Shown here piece by piece: positions 52,684 through 60,633 of a DNA stretch of 64,000 nt. Position numbers and translations under genes: made by a program. The DNA is from Thermaurantimonas aggregans. Lineage in GTDB: Bacteria > Bacteroidota > Bacteroidia > Flavobacteriales > Schleiferiaceae. The notes beneath the pieces are model-generated. The model was not told where the DNA came from and searched no databases. It was given only the letters and a program-made list of their open reading frames with translations. The stretch lies in contig NZ_BHZE01000002.1 of the NCBI RefSeq assembly GCF_003851885.1, positions 154,842-218,841 of the forward strand. The letters are read 5' to 3'. Every line of letters begins with the position of its first letter. Positions within the stretch are counted from its first letter, which is position 1.

Positions 52684-53370
52684 ATGATTCTCATATTGAT
52701 TGTTTTTGCCTTAGTTGGATTTATTGTTCAAACCCGATTGAAAACAAAATTCGAAAAATACAGCAAAGTACCTGTAGCTGCCGGACTTACCGGTGCTGAA
52801 GTGGCTGAGAAAATGCTTCACGACCACGGAATTTACGATGTGCGTATCATCAGCGTACCGGGTAAGCTTACCGATCACTACAACCCTCTGGACAAAACTG
52901 TTAACTTATCACCTGATGTTTATCACGGTCGCTCAGTAGCGGCAGCTGCAGTAGCTGCTCACGAAGTAGGTCATGCAGTTCAGCATGCTACAGCATACGC
53001 TTGGCTTCAGATGCGTTCAGCTTTGGTGCCTATTGTAAGTTTCAGCAGTAGAATGCTTTCCTTTATTTTCCTGTTTATGCTCTTTGGTTCTGTTATAGTT
53101 CACTTATTTCCAATTCAGACAGTGTTGCTTACAGTGGTGATTCTTCAAAGCGCTATAACACTTTTTACCATAATAACCTTGCCGGTTGAGTACGATGCCA
53201 GCAACAGGGCGCTTGTATGGTTAAATTCTGCCGGAATTACTTCGGTCAGGGAGCACAACATGGCTAAAGATGCACTTAAGTGGGCAGCAAACACCTATCT
53301 GGTGGCGGCATTGGCTTCAATTGCTCAACTGGTTTATTACATTCTTCTCTATCTAAACAGTAGAGATTAA
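52684..53370 (+). CDS. Membrane zinc metallopeptidase, YugP family
   Basis: A 228-residue inner membrane protein. A first helix (1-17) is followed by a soluble part with the zinc-site HEVGH in AAHEVGHAVQHA, and then helices at about 118-160 and 200-220, with a loop Glu in PVEYDASNRAL. This is the DUF/YugP family of membrane metallopeptidases. Substrate unknown. It is monocistronic: a good promoter upstream and a terminator downstream. Confidence 0.9.
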   Translation: MILILIVFALVGFIVQTRLKTKFEKYSKVPVAAGLTGAEVAEKMLHDHGIYDVRIISVPGKLTDHYNPLDKTVNLSPDVYHGRSVAAAAVAAHEVGHAVQHATAYAWLQMRSALVPIVSFSSRMLSFIFLFMLFGSVIVHLFPIQTVLLTVVILQSAITLFTIITLPVEYDASNRALVWLNSAGITSVREHNMAKDALKWAANTYLVAALASIAQLVYYILLYLNSRD

Positions 53371-53390
53371 GTGCATAAAATATAAAAAAA

Positions 53391-53417
53391 AAGTCGCCAC
53401 ATCAGGCGGCTTTTTTT
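53391..53417 (+). terminator. Intrinsic terminator after the metallopeptidase gene
   Basis: A stem AAGTCGCC/GGCGGCTT with one G-T pair and a 6-base loop is followed by seven T residues (53411-53417), 20 bases after the stop codon. Confidence 0.92.
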
Positions 53418-53474
53418 GTTTATACTGATAAATACAGCATTACTGATTAATTAAATATTAAGTCAATTGTATTG

Positions 53475-53482
53475 TAGTTTTG
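53475..53482 (+). promoter_or_regulatory. -7 promoter element of sucA-sucB
   Basis: TAGTTTTG matches TAnnTTTG, 50 bases before the sucA ATG. No clear -33 box is seen at 18 bases upstream. Confidence 0.5.
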
Positions 53483-53532
53483 ACCCTGTTTTTAAAAATT
53501 AAGCCAAAAATTCACTCAAATGCCCCCTTTTC

Positions 53533-56295
53533 ATGGATAGGTTTTCGTTTCTGAATGCAGCCCATTTGCAGTTTTTCGACGAGCTATACCAAAAATATCT
53601 TGAAAATCCTGACATCGTTGAGCCTTCTTGGAGGGCATTTTTTCAGGGCTTTGACTTTGCAAATGAGTATGCCGACCGCTCGCCGGTTGAAAAAGTCAAA
53701 GTAATTGAAAAGGCCGTAGAGCAGTCGCCTGACCTCAGCCACATAATTAAGGAGTTCCGAGTCATTGAACTGATCAACGCATACAGGCAGCGCGGTCATC
53801 TATTTACTGAAACAAATCCTGTACGCGCTCGCCGTAAATATTCGCCCACGTTAGATATTGAAAATTTTGGCCTCGATGCCAGCGATCTTGATAAGCCCTT
53901 TGAGGCAGCCCGCGAGTTAGGTTTGAACGGTCCTGCACCCTTGCGACGGATTATTCAGCATCTAAAAAATGTCTATTGCCGCTCGATCGGGGTGGAGTTT
54001 ATGTACATCCGCGATGTAGAGCGTCGCAAATGGATCATTGATCGATTAAATGTAAATGAAAACATCCCAAACTTTACACCTGATCAGAAGAAACACATTC
54101 TTACAAAACTTACGGAAGCTGTCGGTTTCGAAGCTTTCCTCAATACAAAATTCGTTGGCCAAAAGCGCTTTTCCATCGAAGGAGCCGAATCATTGATTCC
54201 GGCACTCGACATGGCCATCAATCATGGTGCAGAGCTTGGAGTGCGTGAGGTGGTAATGGGTATGGCACATCGCGGCCGTTTAAATGTTTTGTCAAATATT
54301 TTCGGAAAGACACAAAGAGATATCTTTTCAGAATTCGAAGGCAAAGAGTATGAAGATGAGGACTTTGATGGGGATGTGAAATACCACCTAGGTTACAGTA
54401 CGCTAAAGGTACTTGACGACAGTACGCAAATACGCTTGACTTTGTCGCCCAATCCATCGCACCTCGAGGCTGTAAATGCCGTGGTAGAGGGCATTGCCCG
54501 CGCACGTATCGATTACAATCACGACGGGAATGTATCGGCTGTACTTCCCATCCTGATACACGGCGATGCTGCCATTGCAGCTCAAGGCATTGTGTACGAG
54601 GTGGTGCAAATGGAAACGCTGGATGGCTATAAGACCGGAGGTACCATCCATTTCGTAATTAACAATCAGGTGGGATTTACTACAAACTATCTCGACGCTC
54701 GTTCGAGTACCTACTGTACGGATGTAGCAAAAGTGATATTAGCACCTGTATTTCACGTAAATGGCGATGATACCGAAGCTGTAGTACATGTAGCCAAATT
54801 TGCCATAGAATATCGCCAGCGCTTTTTGCGCGACATTTTCATCGACTTGCTGTGCTACCGCAAGTATGGTCACAATGAGGGCGATGAACCTCGTTTTACT
54901 CAACCACTCCTTTATAAAATTATTGCTAAGCACCCCAATCCGCGCGACATCTACATGAAGAAGCTCAAAGAAGAGGGCCTAGTAGATGAAGAATTTCTCA
55001 AAAAAGTGGATGCTGATTTTAAAGCTATTCTTGAGATGCGGTACGACGAATCAAAAAAAATTGAGAAAAACCGCATTACCCCCTTCTTACAAGAAGACTG
55101 GCAAGGCTTTAGAAAGGCAACGCGCGAAGATTTTCTCACTTCACCCGAAACAGGTGTGAGTCGCGATAAACTGCTCAAAATTGCCAAAGCGCTCACCACT
55201 CTGCCCGCTGACAAAAAGTTCTTCAACAAAGTGGTGCGCCTGGTAGAAGATCGCAGAAAAATGGTAGAAGAGCGCAATGCACTCGATTGGGGGATGGGTG
55301 AGCTCATGGCTTACGGTTCGCTACTCATTGAAGGCATCCCTGTGCGAATCTCGGGCGAAGATGTAGAAAGAGGGACCTTCTCACACCGTCATGCTGTAAT
55401 ACTGGTTGAAGATTCGGAAGAAGAAATCGTACAACTCAATCACATTGAGCCCGGTCAGGCGCGTTTTGAAATTTACAATTCGCTGCTTAGTGAATATGGT
55501 GTACTGGGTTTTGATTACGGATATGCTTTGGCACGTCCAAATCACCTTGTTATCTGGGAGGCTCAATTCGGTGATTTTGCCAACGGTGCTCAAATCATCA
55601 TTGACCAATTCATTTCAGCGGCTGAAGACAAGTGGGCTGTACAGAATGGTCTGGTGCTGTATCTGCCACATGGATACGAAGGCCAAGGTGCAGAGCATTC
55701 AAGCGCTCGCCTTGAGCGATTCTTGCAACTGTGTGCCCAGCTCAACATGATCGTCTGCAACCTTACTACTCCGGCTCAGCTCTTCCACATGCTGCGCAGG
55801 CAATTCGCTTGGCCCTTCCGCAAGCCTGTGGTGCTGATGTCGCCAAAGTCACTTCTGCGCCATCCGAGAGCTACAAGTACTTTAGAAGAGTTAGAGTCTG
55901 GACGTTTTCGGGAAGTGATTGACGATCATCTGATTGAAGACAAAGCCACTATAACAAAACTTGTTTTCGTGACGGGTAAGTTCTACTACGAATTGCTCGA
56001 GGAGCGCGAGGCTGAAAAGCACTTTGATACTGCCTTAGTGCGCATTGAGCAGCTGTATCCACTGCCATACCAGAAAATAGAGGAAATCATAGCCAGTTAT
56101 CCGAATGCAAAAAAGATCGTCTGGGCACAAGAAGAGCCTTCAAATATGGGAGCCCACTGGTATATGAAGATGAAATTACCCGTAAAAGACCTGTTGGTTG
56201 TATGCCCGAGCGCAAGTGCTAGTCCGGCCAGCGGTTCACACCAAGCTGCTATAGCTTTGCAAAAGCGCACCATTAAACAAGTATTCAGCATTTAA
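53533..56295 (+). CDS. sucA: 2-oxoglutarate dehydrogenase E1 component
   Basis: A 920-residue thiamine-diphosphate enzyme that decarboxylates 2-oxoglutarate in the TCA cycle. The N-terminal E2-binding segment (FDELYQKYLENPDIVEPSWRAFF, shortened), the GMAHRGRLNVLSNI motif with the catalytic His, HGDAAIAAQG for ThDP, and the C-terminal WAQEEPSNMGAH are clearly visible. Length is typical. It starts the sucAB operon; 25 bases separate it from sucB. Confidence 0.97.
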   Translation: MDRFSFLNAAHLQFFDELYQKYLENPDIVEPSWRAFFQGFDFANEYADRSPVEKVKVIEKAVEQSPDLSHIIKEFRVIELINAYRQRGHLFTETNPVRARRKYSPTLDIENFGLDASDLDKPFEAARELGLNGPAPLRRIIQHLKNVYCRSIGVEFMYIRDVERRKWIIDRLNVNENIPNFTPDQKKHILTKLTEAVGFEAFLNTKFVGQKRFSIEGAESLIPALDMAINHGAELGVREVVMGMAHRGRLNVLSNIFGKTQRDIFSEFEGKEYEDEDFDGDVKYHLGYSTLKVLDDSTQIRLTLSPNPSHLEAVNAVVEGIARARIDYNHDGNVSAVLPILIHGDAAIAAQGIVYEVVQMETLDGYKTGGTIHFVINNQVGFTTNYLDARSSTYCTDVAKVILAPVFHVNGDDTEAVVHVAKFAIEYRQRFLRDIFIDLLCYRKYGHNEGDEPRFTQPLLYKIIAKHPNPRDIYMKKLKEEGLVDEEFLKKVDADFKAILEMRYDESKKIEKNRITPFLQEDWQGFRKATREDFLTSPETGVSRDKLLKIAKALTTLPADKKFFNKVVRLVEDRRKMVEERNALDWGMGELMAYGSLLIEGIPVRISGEDVERGTFSHRHAVILVEDSEEEIVQLNHIEPGQARFEIYNSLLSEYGVLGFDYGYALARPNHLVIWEAQFGDFANGAQIIIDQFISAAEDKWAVQNGLVLYLPHGYEGQGAEHSSARLERFLQLCAQLNMIVCNLTTPAQLFHMLRRQFAWPFRKPVVLMSPKSLLRHPRATSTLEELESGRFREVIDDHLIEDKATITKLVFVTGKFYYELLEEREAEKHFDTALVRIEQLYPLPYQKIEEIIASYPNAKKIVWAQEEPSNMGAHWYMKMKLPVKDLLVVCPSASASPASGSHQAAIALQKRTIKQVFSI

Positions 56296-56320
56296 CGACC
56301 CCAATCATAAACACCTCGCT

Positions 56321-57568
56321 ATGATTTTAGAAATGAAAGTGCCCTCACCGGGCGAGTCTATTTCAGAAGTAGAAATAGCCCAATGGCTTGTAAAAGACGG
56401 CGATTACGTAGAAAAAGATCAGGATATAGCCGAAATCGACAGCGATAAAGCTACTTTAGCTTTGCCGGCTGAGGCATCTGGAATCATTAAAATACTCGTG
56501 CCAGCAGGTAGCACAGTAGCAGTAGGCGATGTGGTTTGTACCATTGATACTTCAGCACAAGCACCGGCTAAAGCTGCACACCAAGCATCAACTCCTAAAA
56601 AAGCAGAAGAACAAACACCGGCACCTAAAAAAGAAGAACCAAAACCCGCACCCGTAGCTGAACAGAAACCCACCTCCTACGCAATGGGTACTCCATCGCC
56701 TGCAGCACGCAAACTGATGGAAGAAACCGGCGTAAGCCTATCGGCTGGCACAGGCAGAGATGGTCGAATTACAAAGGCTGATGTTCTGAAAGCTGCTGAA
56801 GAAGCAAAAGGTCGTGCATCGATGGGCTCACCGGGTACAGGTAGCCGCAGTACACAGCGCAAGCGCATGTCGGCTCTACGGCGCAAATTATCCGAGCGCC
56901 TCGTATCGGTAAAGAATGAAACAGCCATGCTCACTACCTTCAACGAGGTAGATATGAAAGCCATTTACGACCTGCGCGCTGAGTATAAAGAAGCCTTTGC
57001 GGCTAAGCACGGTGTAAATCTAGGCTTTATGTCCTTTTTCACACTCGCTTGTGTAAGTGCACTGAAGGCTTTTCCACAAGTGAACTCGATGATCGACGGC
57101 GAAGACATGGTCAGCTTCGACTTCTGCGATATTTCTATTGCTGTAAGTGGTCCTAAAGGGCTGATGGTACCGGTACTTCGCAATGCTGAAAACATGACCT
57201 TTGCTGGCGTAGAAAAAGAAATCAAGCGTCTTGCTACCCGCGTGCGTGACGGTGTGATAACCGTAGATGAAATGACAGGTGGTACTTTCACCATCACCAA
57301 TGGAGGTGTTTTCGGTTCCATGCTTTCAACCCCCATCATCAATCCACCACAGTCAGCCATACTCGGCATGCACAACGTAGTGGAGCGACCTGTAGTACGC
57401 GATGGCCAAATCGTGATTCGCCCCATCATGTATGTGGCACTCAGCTACGACCACCGTATCATCGACGGCAGGGAATCTGTGGGATTTCTTGTGCATGTAA
57501 AAGAATGCCTTGAAAATCCGGTCGAAAAACTCATGAACGGCGATCCACAACGCGCCCTCGAACTTTGA
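56321..57568 (+). CDS. sucB: Dihydrolipoamide succinyltransferase, E2 of 2-oxoglutarate dehydrogenase
   Basis: A 415-residue protein with an N-terminal lipoyl domain (lipoyl-Lys43 in SDKATLALPA), an Ala/Pro/Lys-rich hinge (about 85-120), an E1/E3-binding domain (about 125-165; PSPAARKLMEETGVSL), and the catalytic acyltransferase domain with LSYDHRIIDGRE near residue 378. It takes succinyl from SucA and transfers it to CoA. Its stop codon is 6 bases before the ccmB start. Confidence 0.97.
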   Translation: MILEMKVPSPGESISEVEIAQWLVKDGDYVEKDQDIAEIDSDKATLALPAEASGIIKILVPAGSTVAVGDVVCTIDTSAQAPAKAAHQASTPKKAEEQTPAPKKEEPKPAPVAEQKPTSYAMGTPSPAARKLMEETGVSLSAGTGRDGRITKADVLKAAEEAKGRASMGSPGTGSRSTQRKRMSALRRKLSERLVSVKNETAMLTTFNEVDMKAIYDLRAEYKEAFAAKHGVNLGFMSFFTLACVSALKAFPQVNSMIDGEDMVSFDFCDISIAVSGPKGLMVPVLRNAENMTFAGVEKEIKRLATRVRDGVITVDEMTGGTFTITNGGVFGSMLSTPIINPPQSAILGMHNVVERPVVRDGQIVIRPIMYVALSYDHRIIDGRESVGFLVHVKECLENPVEKLMNGDPQRALEL

Positions 57569-57573
57569 TTCGA

Positions 57574-58224
57574 ATGCATTACATCAAACAAGTAATTAAA
57601 ATACTTTATACTGATTTTAAAATTGAATGGCGAGAAAAGCACCAGCTTTTCTCGCTTTTTCTTTACATCGCCTCATCTGCCTTCATCGCCTACATGATTC
57701 TGAAAGCTGATGTAGCTCCGCGTATCTCTATTTCAGTCTTTTGGATCATCTTGGGATTTGGGGCAGTCACTTCTACTTCTCGCAGTCTTATTCGCGAAAC
57801 CTCTACACGATTTCTTTTCTATTACCAAACAGTGCCCCCATCGCTGCTTATCGTTTCAAAAATTACCTTTAATGCCCTTTTGCTTGGCGTGGTGTCTGTT
57901 TTTACGGCTTGGCTCTTCGATCTGTTGTTTCACACCCAGTTTTCCTTGTCGTATCTTTTAGGTATCAGTCTATTGGGAGCATTAGCTTTTGCCAGTACGC
58001 TCACGCTTATTGCAGGCATCTCAGCAGCAGTGCAAGGCAATGCCGCCATAATGGCCGTTTTGTCCTTTCCGCTGCTCATCCCGCAGCTTTTGGTACTTAT
58101 CCGAATTAGCGAAGCTATGCTCATCGGTGTGGAGAGCACGCGTTATGTAGTTGCTTCGCTTTTACTAGACCTTATCACAGTAGCGCTCAGTATTGTGTTG
58201 TTTCCTTTCTTATGGAAAGAATAA
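57574..58224 (+). CDS. ccmB: Haem exporter subunit CcmB-like
   Basis: A 216-residue membrane protein with six helices and the N-terminal amphipathic EWREKHQLFSLFLYIASSAF typical of Bacteroidota CcmB, plus TRFLFYYQTVPPSLLI and an LPLLIPQLLVLIR-like segment. CcmB is the permease of the ABC system needed for c-type cytochrome maturation; the ATPase is not in the window. I chose ATG at 57574; a TTG at 57565 overlaps the sucB stop. An intrinsic-terminator-like hairpin lies within codons about 19-29. Confidence 0.88.
   Translation: MHYIKQVIKILYTDFKIEWREKHQLFSLFLYIASSAFIAYMILKADVAPRISISVFWIILGFGAVTSTSRSLIRETSTRFLFYYQTVPPSLLIVSKITFNALLLGVVSVFTAWLFDLLFHTQFSLSYLLGISLLGALAFASTLTLIAGISAAVQGNAAIMAVLSFPLLIPQLLVLIRISEAMLIGVESTRYVVASLLLDLITVALSIVLFPFLWKE
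57630..57660 (+). terminator. Terminator-like hairpin inside the start of ccmB
   Basis: A perfect 11-bp stem GCGAGAAAAGC/GCTTTTCTCGC with the 4-base loop ACCA is followed at once by five T residues (57656-57660), then CTTT. It has every feature of an intrinsic terminator but sits inside the ccmB frame, encoding the conserved WREKHQLFSLF. It could limit read-through from sucAB into ccmB. Confidence 0.7.
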
Positions 58225-58234
58225 ATTCGTAGCC

Positions 58235-58636
58235 ATGAAATTTCGTTTTAATCTCACCATTGCCGAGCCACCCTTTCACATACGGCTGGCAGTCAGTACG
58301 CTAAGCTTTTTCCTTGCTTCTTACATCACACCGGGTGTTGAACTTCGCGACATACTTGCTGCCTTTATTGTGGCACTTGTCCTCAGCATATTTAATGTCA
58401 CCATCAAGCCCCTTCTTATATTACTTACTCTGCCCGTAACTCTTTTAACCTTTGGCATCTTTCTCTTTGCCATCAATGCAATCGTTATTCTCATTGCTGC
58501 AGAATTTGTCAGCGGTTTCGAAGTCAGCAGTTTTTGGAGCGCTCTCCTGTACAGTTTATTCGTTTCGCTTATAAGCGGCTTCTTGCATGCCTTAGCTCAA
58601 AATCTCAGTCAACGTAATAATTCTCAAGACCATTAA
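58235..58636 (+). CDS. YvlD-like four-helix membrane protein (holin superfamily IV type)
   Basis: A 133-residue protein with four membrane helices, containing LSIFNVTIKPLLILLTLPVTLLTFGIFLF (shortened to NVTIKPLLILLTLPVTLLTF) and NAIVILIAAEFVSGFEV, the pattern of the YvlD/phage-holin-like family. Function in bacteria is unclear. The ATG at 58235 is 10 bases after ccmB; an upstream frame start overlapping ccmB is less likely. Confidence 0.82.
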   Translation: MKFRFNLTIAEPPFHIRLAVSTLSFFLASYITPGVELRDILAAFIVALVLSIFNVTIKPLLILLTLPVTLLTFGIFLFAINAIVILIAAEFVSGFEVSSFWSALLYSLFVSLISGFLHALAQNLSQRNNSQDH

Positions 58637-58715
58637 TGTATTTCATCTTTTGTAAATCTTTATTTTTATTTTTTAGCGTGCCTCTTCACTTTCTGCTGTG
58701 ATCAGATCTTCGGAC

Positions 58716-58925
58716 TTATCCTGCTAAGGAGCTGACGGGGCACATTTGTCGCAGGTAGCCAGACCGAAAGACACTGTCGATAAAGCTGTAGCCATCCGCT
58801 TCTACCCCTCGCGCAAGGATAGTGTACGAGTTTTTCAGAAGTAACTGTTTACACGCTACACTTTGCCCTATAGATTGCATTTCATTGGTTGAAATCGTAG
58901 TCTGCACTATCACCTTAGTCAGCAC
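58716..58925. other. Gene-free stretch, possibly degraded coding sequence
   Basis: Between the YvlD-like gene and the next gene (58637-58984) this segment is richer in GC than its flanks. On the plus strand it can be read, after an internal stop, as about 37 codons ending in AVAIRFYPSRKDSVRVFQK; on the minus strand there is a 69-codon open frame. Neither matches a family I know. It may be the remnant of a lost gene or simply non-coding. The flanks are AT-rich with nothing visible. Confidence 0.25.
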
Positions 58926-58979
58926 AAATGATCCTATTTTTTAGAATATTCATAAGTTTTCAATCCGGATAAATTCCTA

Positions 58980-58987
58980 TACATTTG
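58980..58987 (+). promoter_or_regulatory. -7 promoter element ahead of the small unknown gene
   Basis: TACATTTG matches TAnnTTTG. It overlaps the TTG at 58985, so that codon is unlikely to be the start; the GTG at 59000 is favoured. No -33 box is evident. Confidence 0.45.
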
Positions 58988-58999
58988 TTTAGAAAATTT

Positions 59000-59410
59000 G
59001 TGAAAACGCTGGCATTACATACGCGGTTGTCTTTTAAGCAACGTAAACTGAATCTTCTATTATTTTTTGCCGGAGTTTTTGCCCTCTTTTTACTGAATTT
59101 TACAGGCCATAAACTTCAAAGAAATTCCTACCAGAATCATTCAGTTGTTTCTTTACAACACATTTCATCCATCTTCGGTACAAAAATCAATTTTCTTTTT
59201 GCTGAATTTTCTTTTGAAGAAGAGCAGGAAGATGTCGATTCTAATGAACTGCTGAAATGTGCTAAATACAAATACATTTCTTCGTCACTTTCTATTTATC
59301 TTTTTGGTTTTCATAAGCTTTCATCTGGTTTATACAAATTTCAGCAAGGTTTACCTGTTCTCAAACCTCTGTACATTTTATACCATTCCTGGAAGTCGTT
59401 TTTGGTATAA
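59000..59410 (+). CDS. Small membrane-anchored protein ahead of the efflux genes, unknown
   Basis: A 136-residue open frame from GTG 59000. It starts MKTLALHTRLSFKQRKLN, then one membrane helix (about 18-36; LLLFFAGVFALFLLNFTGHK), then an outside region with an acidic stretch (SFEEEQEDVDSNE) and a positively charged end. It could be an inner membrane protein linked to the efflux genes 116 bases downstream. No family is recognised, and the frame could be fortuitous. The gap 59411-59526 shows nothing else. Confidence 0.5.
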   Translation: MKTLALHTRLSFKQRKLNLLLFFAGVFALFLLNFTGHKLQRNSYQNHSVVSLQHISSIFGTKINFLFAEFSFEEEQEDVDSNELLKCAKYKYISSSLSIYLFGFHKLSSGLYKFQQGLPVLKPLYILYHSWKSFLV

Positions 59411-59526
59411 AGTATCCTTCAATTTTCAGCTTTTTTAAGTAAAACTTTCTGAATCGGATTTTTCCTAAAGTCCATTTCCTCACAATCCATTTCTCTATCC
59501 AAAAACACACAAAAAACCTCCATTGT

Positions 59527-60612
59527 ATGAGAAAAATCTTGAACCTTGCCATTGTATTATCCATTTTTATATCAAGCTGCCATCACAAAGAAGAACACGG
59601 CGATCAGAATGTAAAATTTGTTGCTACTAGCCCAATAAAAACAGACACCACTGTATTCCGCGAATACGTTTGCCAGATCCATTCCATCCAACATATCGAA
59701 CTGCGCGCCCTCGAAAAAAGCTACCTTCAAAACATTTACGTGGACGAAGGGCAATTTGTAAAGAAAGGTCAAATGCTCTTTCAGATCATGCCAGTGATTT
59801 ATCGGGCAGAGGTACAGCGGGCTCAGGCTGAAGTTGACTTTGCTGCCATTGAATACAACAATACCAAAGCTCTGGCCGACAGCCATGTGGTCTCTCCCAA
59901 CGAACTTGCCTTGGCTAAAGCGAAATACGAAAAAGCAAAGTCAGAACTTGCCCTTGCCAAAGCGCATCTCTCATTTACCGAAATAAGAGCTCCGTTTGAT
60001 GGGCTGATAGGCACCTTCAACGATGTACGCATCGGCAGTCTGCTCGACGAAGGCGAGCTACTTACCACCCTGTCCGACAACAGCAAAATGTGGGTCTATT
60101 TCAATGTACCCGAAGCTGAATATCTGAACTATGCCCTCCAAAAAAGACAGGATAAACCCCTGAAAGTACTGCTTCGAATGGCCAACGATCAGCTCTACGA
60201 CCAGGAGGGTGTAATCGAAACCATTGAATCAGACTTCAACAGCGAAACCGGGAACATTGCTTTTAGAGCCACCTTCCAAAATCCAAACCGCATCCTTCGC
60301 CACGGGCAGACGGGCAACATCCTAATGCCAGTGCCTTTGAAAAACGTGCTTCTCATCCCTCAAAAAGCCACGTATGAAGTGCTTGACAAGACGTATGTGT
60401 ATGTCATTAATAACAATAATCAAATCGAAGCTCGCGAGATCAAAATAGGCGCAGAGCTGCCCCACCTCTTTGTGGTGCGCGAAGGCCTATCAGAAAAGGA
60501 CAAAATTCTTGTAGAAGGGCTGCGAAAAGTCAAAAACAAGCAAAAGATCCGCTACGAGTTTGAGCCGCTTTCAAAGATTATTTCTGAACTGCATTCCATT
60601 CACGCCGAATAA
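59527..60612 (+). CDS. RND efflux periplasmic adaptor lipoprotein
   Basis: A 361-residue membrane-fusion protein of the AcrA/MexA type: lipobox FISSC, then the lipoyl half-motif VDEGQFVKKGQMLFQI, a helical hairpin with QRAQAEVDFAAIEYNNTKAL and KAKSELALAKAHL, the second lipoyl half IRAPFDGLIG, and the beta-barrel and membrane-proximal domains (GQTGNILMPV). It links the RND pump to an outer membrane channel. It starts 22 bases upstream of the pump gene. Confidence 0.93.
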   Translation: MRKILNLAIVLSIFISSCHHKEEHGDQNVKFVATSPIKTDTTVFREYVCQIHSIQHIELRALEKSYLQNIYVDEGQFVKKGQMLFQIMPVIYRAEVQRAQAEVDFAAIEYNNTKALADSHVVSPNELALAKAKYEKAKSELALAKAHLSFTEIRAPFDGLIGTFNDVRIGSLLDEGELLTTLSDNSKMWVYFNVPEAEYLNYALQKRQDKPLKVLLRMANDQLYDQEGVIETIESDFNSETGNIAFRATFQNPNRILRHGQTGNILMPVPLKNVLLIPQKATYEVLDKTYVYVINNNNQIEAREIKIGAELPHLFVVREGLSEKDKILVEGLRKVKNKQKIRYEFEPLSKIISELHSIHAE

Positions 60613-60633
60613 TTTTTAATAAAAGGAAGAAAT

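Noticed and set aside
58716..58925. A 69-codon minus-strand gene
   Set aside because: No promoter, no family pattern and a poor start context; I report the region only as possibly degraded.
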